Shown: piece after piece, positions 33,901 through 40,993 of the stretch
Layout of the letters: each line of letters starts with the position of its first letter
Position numbering within the stretch: position 1 is the stretch's first letter
Assembly: GCA_003344405.1 (NCBI GenBank)
Contig: NOWV01000351.1
Span: 1 to 40,993, forward strand
From: Trichoplax sp. H2
Taxonomy: Eukaryota > Placozoa > Uniplacotomia > Trichoplacea
Direction of reading: 5' to 3'
DNA: 40,993 bases
Program-made: the position numbers and the translations under genes
Notes under the pieces: generated by a model
What the model was told of the DNA's origin: nothing
What the model saw: the letters and a program-made list of their open reading frames with translations, nothing else
Database searches by the model: none

Positions 33901-36900
33901 ACAAGCCTAGCTGTCATTCATGAAAGCTATTAAAATAGCAAGTGTATTCGAAACGTTTTGAAGTGTTTCTGTCGATCTGATATAAAATGCAATATAATAT
34001 CGATAATCACTAAAAATAATTAATATAACATTTCATCATCACTATTGGGATGTTAATTACTTTATATTGTAATAGTGTGGCGCTGTCTTTTGTATATTGA
34101 TGTTAAGGTTGGTTTACTTACTCTATCAGCATCAAAATTATTCCATTAATTGATTAGCGAACAACTTACTAATCTTATTCCTTGGCTATCATAAAGGCCA
34201 GCATTTTTTGGTAAAATAACTAGATATCTTGGAAATTAATAAATACTGGATGATAATTTACTAGAAAAACCATAACTTTGTAGTTCAACCTCGGTTAAGC
34301 GAACCTAAAGGATTTTAACAACTTTATTACTTCTGTTTGCTATTGTATATAGGTTTTCGTTAAGCACACAGAGCAAAATCAAAATCTTTTAACGGAATAT
34401 GTAAAGATCATCCTCTGTGTTATCATTCTTTTTTTTAATTTTAGCCATTTTGACTTTCTCAGGTAGTATTTCCTTCTACGTAATCGTCTATATCAGGTAC
34501 AAGTTCTTTTTCAAAATTCTAGTAATGCCAGCGGATACTATACTATTAGCAACATGAAAGCGTCCATTATATTTATATTAGATATAGTTAGCATAGTTAC
34601 GGCACAGATGGATGGTATTATTACTTTTTAATGATATTTATTCAGCCAATATAGCCTATATATCCTGATCGAAACGATCGCTATGACAATATCAAAAAAT
34701 TACACATTAGCTATTTTGAGATGATCAAGATTGATCATGGACTTCTTGATAATCATGGTTGCTTCAATGAGCCCATTGTAGCAAAAATTTTTAAAAGACC
34801 TGTTTACCTTCAATAAACCTCCTTCACACAATATTTTTTTAAATCTCTGATACGCATTTATAACGTTTTCAAATCGTATACAACTTTCAGTAAGGCCAAG
34901 CATATAAAAATTTTACATATTCACAAATCAAACACAAGTACAGTTGAAAATAAATATGTGCCGGATTACGAAAATGTAGCAGTTGAAATTAATGTAATGA
35001 AACAACATAGCGTAGATACTGCTTGACTTGTCCCGCATTTGAAAGAGGCTATCAGTTGTTTATGATTGAATATGGATTATTCGTTTGCGTGTTTACTTTC
35101 TATAAGAAAATATAATAATTTTCGGAAGTTCTCAAGAAAATATCTATTGATTTAATAAGAAATCTTCATAAAATCATTTTTAAATACCTGAAAAGCCGTT
35201 TCGAGAATTTTAAAATTGAAAACTAATTCTAAAAAAATCAAGTACATATCGAAATTTTAAGTCATTGAAATAAATTTAATCTCTACAATAAATGTTTATG
35301 ATTTAGTTTGTAAACGAGTTTATTGCATAAAAATATAATGTCATGATATACGATCGTAAAATTCTATTTCTGAGTGGATTAGCTGATTAACGATAAACAA
35401 TTAATTCGATGTTACCAACTTCATTACTCGTAACGTTCAGTATAAGAATCTTGCAGTTCTATGATAGTTTTATGTATAATAAAATAATTGATCCATATAT
35501 ACCAAAAACTTCAAGTAACAGAATTGGATACACCATTCAATAGAAAGTGAAGGCACCATATTTGTAAATTAACCACCCTATAAATAAAATAAAGCAATTG
35601 ATAATCAATACAATAAGTTCACAGTTAGATTTGGAAGACTTGTATCATTTGCCGTTGAAACAAGAGAATGAGAATTATTGAAATTTAATAAAGCGAGATT
35701 TTGACAGATTGGTCAATTGTTATCACAGTATAATAGAGCTGGAATCAATTTTTTAATACCGTTCGTCGATAATGATAATTTTAAAATTAGAATATATATC
35801 ACAGCACAACGACGAATTTATTCCTGATGTAATTTAAGAAACAAACGGAACTTAATATTGACAAGAAATAAAAGTTACGTTATCCTATGTAATGTTATAG
35901 AAATAACTATATCATAGCAGTCGTTATTAATTCGCTTAAAGTATGTAAAGTACTGTAATATACCTTCTTTATTTATGGTGATTAAATTAATTTATTTTAG
36001 GTACAATACCAGTACCAATAATATCACATACGGATAAGACGATAAGATGCTATTTCTAAATATAATAACACATATTTATACCCTGAAGAGCGTATTAAAA
36101 TTAACGCCTGACAACAATCTGAGTAGAATGATATAAAATGAAGCTATAGCATAATAGCCTGAAACCTTGAGAAGAGTAAATAAATGCTATCAAGAGAATT
36201 TTCGAAAATTTCGTTTTTCATAAGCAGTATATTCTATTTTCCAGATTTTAGGCATTTTATACTATTAAGAATAAAGCTTGCTCTGCTTTATTGTATAACC
36301 AGAAATTCATTGTCTAGCATTTCTTTTATATAAGACCTTGCCTATAGTGGATATTTTGATAGAAACAGTTAATATTGCTATAGATAGATTTCTTTTGAAG
36401 ACAATAATCTCCATTTTAAGCTGCCATTTAAGAAAAGAATTAATGGAAATTTTAAGAAAGTTATGCACATGATATTGCAAGCAGTAATTAATTAATAGGA
36501 TGGAATTAGCATGTCAGTGCTATCTAAGATGGTGGTTTATGATATAAATGAGATGAGCAACAATGATTACTCTATACCTTTTCTCAACTTATATTTTTCA
36601 TTTTAATAAGGCTAAAGTTATAAATTAAGAAATAAGCAATATTTAGGCCATAAATGTAAATATTTCGTCTATAATTCCAAACTCAGCGACAAAGTTCGAG
36701 TCTAATAAATTTCAATACACTTTGCAATAATTTCCAATATTTCTTCTCACAAATCAGATGAATAATAAAATGCAATTTTTTCTCGAATAAAATAACATGC
36801 AAATGAATCAGTATCCGCCATCAAGCTGTTTTGGTTATTTATTTTACAGGGTAACATCTTTTATTTATTCCTGACGGCATAAAATTTTATCACATGATTA

Positions 36901-39289
36901 ATTACGTCATTGAGTTAAGAAAAAAAGGCGACTTAGATCAATTTCAATATAGGTTAGACATAATGGATATAATTATACTTATGACTAATGTAGTCTAATA
37001 AAAATCCTTTAATAAGATTATCATACTGTTATACGGATACTTATCCACGATGATGCAGGAAGACTCTTCATTATTTCACTTTCACCGACATTATGAACAA
37101 TAACATCTGATTAAAGAAACAAAATTAAGCATCGATATGGAAATTCTTATTTAGAATAACTCTCGAGCGGATATCATCCGCGATTGAAACGTCTCGTACT
37201 ATCTAGTTAGCATTCTAGATAGATTCATTGTTGAAAAGATTTCATTTAATTGATTTCAATAGCGTAAAACTATAATTTGGGCTCTTACATCGTAGGTTGA
37301 AACGGCAGTTTTAGAAGCATTAATAAGACTAATTTCGTATCAGACCAGGTATATACACATGTGTAATGGAAATTTGTAGCATGTACCAAAATAGAAAAGA
37401 ATTGCTAGCAAAACCTGATCGCCTCTTCATTACAAAACCAATCGTTAAACAATCTTAAACAATAATGTAACTTCATGATTTCCAATAATAGCTATATTTT
37501 TCCAAGTATTTTAAACCATTCGATTAATTAACTCTCGTACTAGTATATAGCGTTTATACTCAATAGCATGAATACGATATTATACTCATGCAGTAATATC
37601 AATACGCTAAAATTATTTCAAATTCTCCCAATAGAATATCCATAGCTTGATCAGAACTCTTAAATCACTCTAGCAATCATAGCGATACCCTACCAAAGCT
37701 AGCGCTATCATAGTTAGGGCTAATTAAGTGCTACATCAGGAAGTTACTATATATTTTATGAAATAACTTAAAGTAAATTGAAATTATATGCAAAGTAAAA
37801 ATTGATTAATTAGAGATTATACTACGATGAAACTGACAAACGATGGATCATAGCAGATCCATAAATAAATTCTGGAAGTTACGTAGCATATATTATATTG
37901 GCTGCTTTATTGTATGTAATTAACAGAAATAGGTACTACAAACGGAGACGAACGGAGAATTATTTTCCCACAATTCTTCAGTTTGGAGAGAAACTATGAC
38001 GTCATAGCTATCGGTCTTCAATAGTGAAATATCGTCAGCCCTAAGTGTATATCAGACAGAGCGATAAAAATCCATAACTACCTAACTTTAATTTTAAAAG
38101 CATTGCTTGACACGATTATTTATAAATCAGCAGCTGTGATATTGCTGTTGATGTAACTTTCTTCTGTTTGAAGAAATAAACAATCAAATTGTGGCATGGC
38201 TAAGTATGATAGAATCGTAAATCTCAGCATAAGAAGGTATTCAGTTAGAATATCGATGATCATAAAACTGTACGATGATGAGTTACTATTGCTAAAAATA
38301 GTAGTGAAAAACAAATATGTAACTCATGCAATTAGACACCCTAGTCCGTTATATTATATTATAGTTAGTAATAATCGCAAAAATACGGTATCTGCCATAC
38401 ATTCTTCCAAGCTTTAAGGGATATACCAAAATATTTGCCACTGATTATAATACTATGTTCCTAAGATAAGGATAAGATATTGCTCTGCTGATTGCAGTCT
38501 CAAATACAACGAAAAGTTCTCGTATGTATGCAGCTTTTAAAGATTTAGTAATTCTTTTTGTGAATGTTTCCGTGATTGTATTTATCTAGAGCAGAGCGGT
38601 GTATATTTTCTTTTAAAGATTATCCTGCATATCTAATTTTCCTGCAAACTCCAGAAATTCATTATTTGCTACATCGCAGCAATATAAGCAATAACTAACG
38701 TGTAAGTTTTGCGATATATTGCATTGAATAGTTTTTGTTGTTCTTTATTAGTTAACATTAATTTGAATGAAAGGGTTCCAATAACTGTTGACAATATCTG
38801 TTAAGGCTTCCAATCTATTAAAAAGTATTTGGTTTATTCAATAAGAGATATTCAACTAGCAGCAATTTTTTCTGGAATTAGATAAAGATTAAGGAAGCTT
38901 TTAAAATTAAAAATCAACTTTGACACGAAAATAAGCTTTTCAAAAATATAGTACCCTTTACTATTGCCTACGTCAAATTTGATTATGGCAAATGCATGCT
39001 TCTAGCGCACTTGGGAAAATCAATTCTGATAAGTGATAATGTTCAAAGGATTTTCTTCGAAATACTCCAAGTTATAATTGCCAAGCCCAACCGTTTCTGC
39101 ATAAGAACTATTGATTTACTGGTACCGTAATAAATAGCTTTTATGCAATGATAATGAGAATGCACAAGAATCAGATGGCCTACTTAAGGTGTAGGGCTAG
39201 TTAGCTAGTCAAGAAAAATGAGCATGTTTTAGTTTTATTTGGAAAAGTAAAATAGCTATATAGCGTAAATCAGAAGTACTACGCATAAT
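30911..39289. other. Long intergenic region, no supported gene
   Basis: More than 8 kb without a convincing gene on either strand. Frames of 61-73 codons exist (for example 31278-31472 +, 34700-34903 -, 38196-38417 +) but show no signal peptide, domain or repeat and are expected by chance. The first few hundred bases should contain the promoter and 5' UTR of the minus-strand gene that starts at 30910. A 14-bp palindrome with a CRE core lies at 37994-38007. Confidence 0.5.
37994..38007. promoter_or_regulatory. Palindrome containing a CRE-type TGACGTCA
   Basis: CTATGACGTCATAG is a perfect 14-bp palindrome whose centre (37997-38004) is the full consensus CREB/ATF site. No gene start is visible nearby, so regulatory use is uncertain. 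Confidence 0.25.
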
Positions 39290-39615
39290 TTATCAATGAC
39301 GCTTAAATTTATAACTAACGACTTTACATATATAACGTGCAACATTGGCCCTCAGTTGATACCTAGATCAAGTTTAATTCTTTAGACTTTTTGATAACGC
39401 CCAAATTCCATTAAATTTTTAGCATTGAAATTTATCGACATTCCTTACTTAGAATTAACATAAAAAAGTATAGAAAAATTTATGATATCGCCTTTTACTT
39501 CCTAAATAAGGATATATAATTATCGAAAAATTTAAAGGAGAAGTAAATGAAAGATTACCTAGAAATATAGATAACTCAGTTTTTAGAGATATATGACCAC
39601 CAATTTGATTGAACT
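39290..39615 (+). repeat. Direct repeat, left copy (326 bp)
   Basis: Matches 40057-40413 with about ten substitutions and one 31-bp deletion relative to the right copy. Both copies end at CAATTTGATTGAACT and then diverge. It may be two haplotypes of one locus assembled side by side. Confidence 0.85.
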
Positions 39616-40036
39616 TGTAATGAAATGAAATGTGTAGAGATCAAGCTACGAAACTTGAACAAACTTTGATTCTACTTTCGTTCCACTCCGGTCGACTTAA
39701 CGCTAATACTTTCACACCAAATAAAATTTGGGGAAATAACCGAACAACAATTTATTTCAAAACAAAAATGGAGAGAAGTATAAACCGAACAACCTTACAA
39801 ATACTTAGCTTTAAGTATTATTAAAATAAATGACAGACTTAAAAACTGTCAACGACCAAACAACCTTTCAAAAAGAAGAACGTTTTAACTTACGACAATT
39901 CGACCCCGAAGGCCTTTTAAATTCAACAAGTTCTTCAAATAAAATCTTCTTCTACTCTCCCTCTAAATTTTCTAATTGCACTATCATTTATAGGCTTCGT
40001 AGAGCCGTCAGAGATATTTAAAACTAAACATTTGCT
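39616..40036 (+). other. Coding-like segment of unknown origin ending at a gap
   Basis: G-poor, C- and A-rich on the + strand, unlike the surrounding DNA. It has two back-to-back frames, 39630-39824 (64 codons, opened by an ATG) and 39830-40021 (63 codons, ATG five bases after the previous stop). A third, overlapping frame is hydrophobic and protein-like near 39950-40036 and still open at the gap. I recognise no domain in any frame. It could be a fragment of a frameshifted gene, a mobile element, organellar or symbiont DNA. Confidence 0.3.
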
Positions 40037-40056
40037 NNNNNNNNNNNNNNNNNNNN
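40037..40056. other. Assembly gap (20 N)
   Basis: A run of 20 N separating the coding-like segment from the right copy of the direct repeat. Same length as the gap at 12329, consistent with a fixed-size placeholder. Confidence 0.95.
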
Positions 40057-40413
40057 TTATCAATGACGCTTAAATTTATAACTAACGACTTTACATATAT
40101 AACGTGCAACATTGGCCCTCAGTTGACACCTAGATCAAGTTTAATTCGTTAGACTTTTTGATAACGCCCAAATTCCATTAAATTTCTAGCATTGAAATTT
40201 ATTGACATTCCTTACTTAGAATTAACATCAAAAAGTATAGAAAAATTTATGATATCACCTTTTACTTCCTAAATAAGGATATATAATAATCGAAAAATTT
40301 AAAGGAGAATAGGTACGAGAATAATATGTTTCGCAAACTAGTAAATGAAAGATTACCTAGAAATATAGATAACTCAGTTTTTAAAGACATATGACCAACA
40401 ATTTGATTGAACT
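40057..40413 (+). repeat. Direct repeat, right copy (357 bp)
   Basis: Starts immediately after the gap at TTATCAATGACGC and parallels 39290-39615. It contains 31 extra bases after AAAGGAGA (near 40309-40340). Confidence 0.85.
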
Positions 40414-40993
40414 GCTGTCACAAAACGACCTGCATAGATAAATATGTATCTACTCGTTAGAAAGAGCACATAAATCACTTGAAATATTAAATTTCAAAGT
40501 CCTCAGTTTTCATATAGTAATGTTAGTATATTCTGTTATATAGAGCATGCAATTTTATTTTTAAGCATAGACATTAGGATAATACGATGTCCACATGATG
40601 AGATTAAGTCGAATAAAAGCTTAATTTCTGTAATTATAGTATCTCACGACTATTCAATCTAATCTAGTCTAATTCTCACAAAATAGTCATCTCAGGTAGC
40701 TACAGCTTAGAAAATGAATTTTATTACAGAGTCCAGAATAGTAGAGCAGTAATTAATCAGAACAAGAATCTAATCTAAAGCATTTTGAGCTTGAATGAAA
40801 TGAAATCTCGTATAAGTTCATATCAACAGAATTTAATAAATATAATTCGTTTTAATCTATTTATTATAGATATCTACTGATAGAAAGAATTGAATCATCA
40901 AGCTGAAGACTTTTCCACGAACTGATCACTGTCACATATTGGCTAACTACCTTATAGATCTGTGTTATGATAAATATGCCGTTATGTTGTTAC
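40414..40993. other. Intergenic, no supported gene
   Basis: AT-rich sequence without a frame above background on either strand. Confidence 0.5.

Noticed and set aside
34700-34903. 67-codon minus-strand frame that reads somewhat protein-like
   Set aside because: No domain, no flanking exons and length within chance for this much AT-rich DNA.
38120-38417. Overlapping frames on both strands (64 and 73 codons)
   Set aside because: Mutually overlapping, no recognisable features, probably chance.

Overview
The window is AT-rich nuclear DNA from an animal. The evidence is a secreted protein combining EGF-like and DOMON domains, SV2/SLC22-type major facilitator (MFS) transporters with metazoan-style N-glycosylation sequons, start contexts with A at -3, and long gene-poor intergenic DNA without operons. 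My best guess is an early-branching animal such as a placozoan (Trichoplax-like). That is inference from gene type and composition, not a database match.

Layout. 1-144 is the 3' end of an SV2-like MFS transporter. 3199-3453 is an orphan N-terminus of the same family ending at a plausible splice donor. 7020-14935 is a locally duplicated block. Unit A (about 7020-10960) has a complete intronless 546-codon transporter at 7638-9278. A broken third copy of the promoter and first codons lies at 11305-11379. Unit B (about 11395-14935) has a second transporter at 12079-12762 whose centre is replaced by 20 N. A third, divergent but complete, intronless paralog is at 17248-18852. All family members are on the + strand. 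A decayed Ty3/gypsy-type reverse transcriptase fragment is at about 20558-20780. The minus strand at 27860-30910 holds one long intronless gene for a secreted, probably GPI-anchored protein. It has a signal peptide, an N-terminal LPMO/BIM1-like domain whose mature N-terminus is predicted to be histidine, two EGF-like domains and four DOMON domains. From 30911 to 39289 I see no convincing gene. At the right end a 326/357-bp direct repeat flanks a 20-N gap, next to a compositionally different coding-like segment.

Two things stand out. First, the 27860-30910 protein joins a putative copper (His-brace-like) domain to four DOMON domains, each keeping one Met and one His at equivalent positions. 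This resembles the fungal pairing of a DOMON cytochrome with an LPMO, here in one polypeptide at an animal cell surface. Second, the two transporters in units A and B are almost identical from 7 bases before the ATG to 42 bases after the stop, while sequence on both sides is clearly diverged. This points to CDS-restricted gene conversion or to an assembly artefact at the gap.

The transporters share an acidic di-leucine motif in the cytosolic N-terminus and a loop with sequons between predicted TM7 and TM8. Both fit an SV2-like vesicular/endolysosomal family. No substrate can be assigned. No tRNA, rRNA, snRNA or CRISPR array was recognised.
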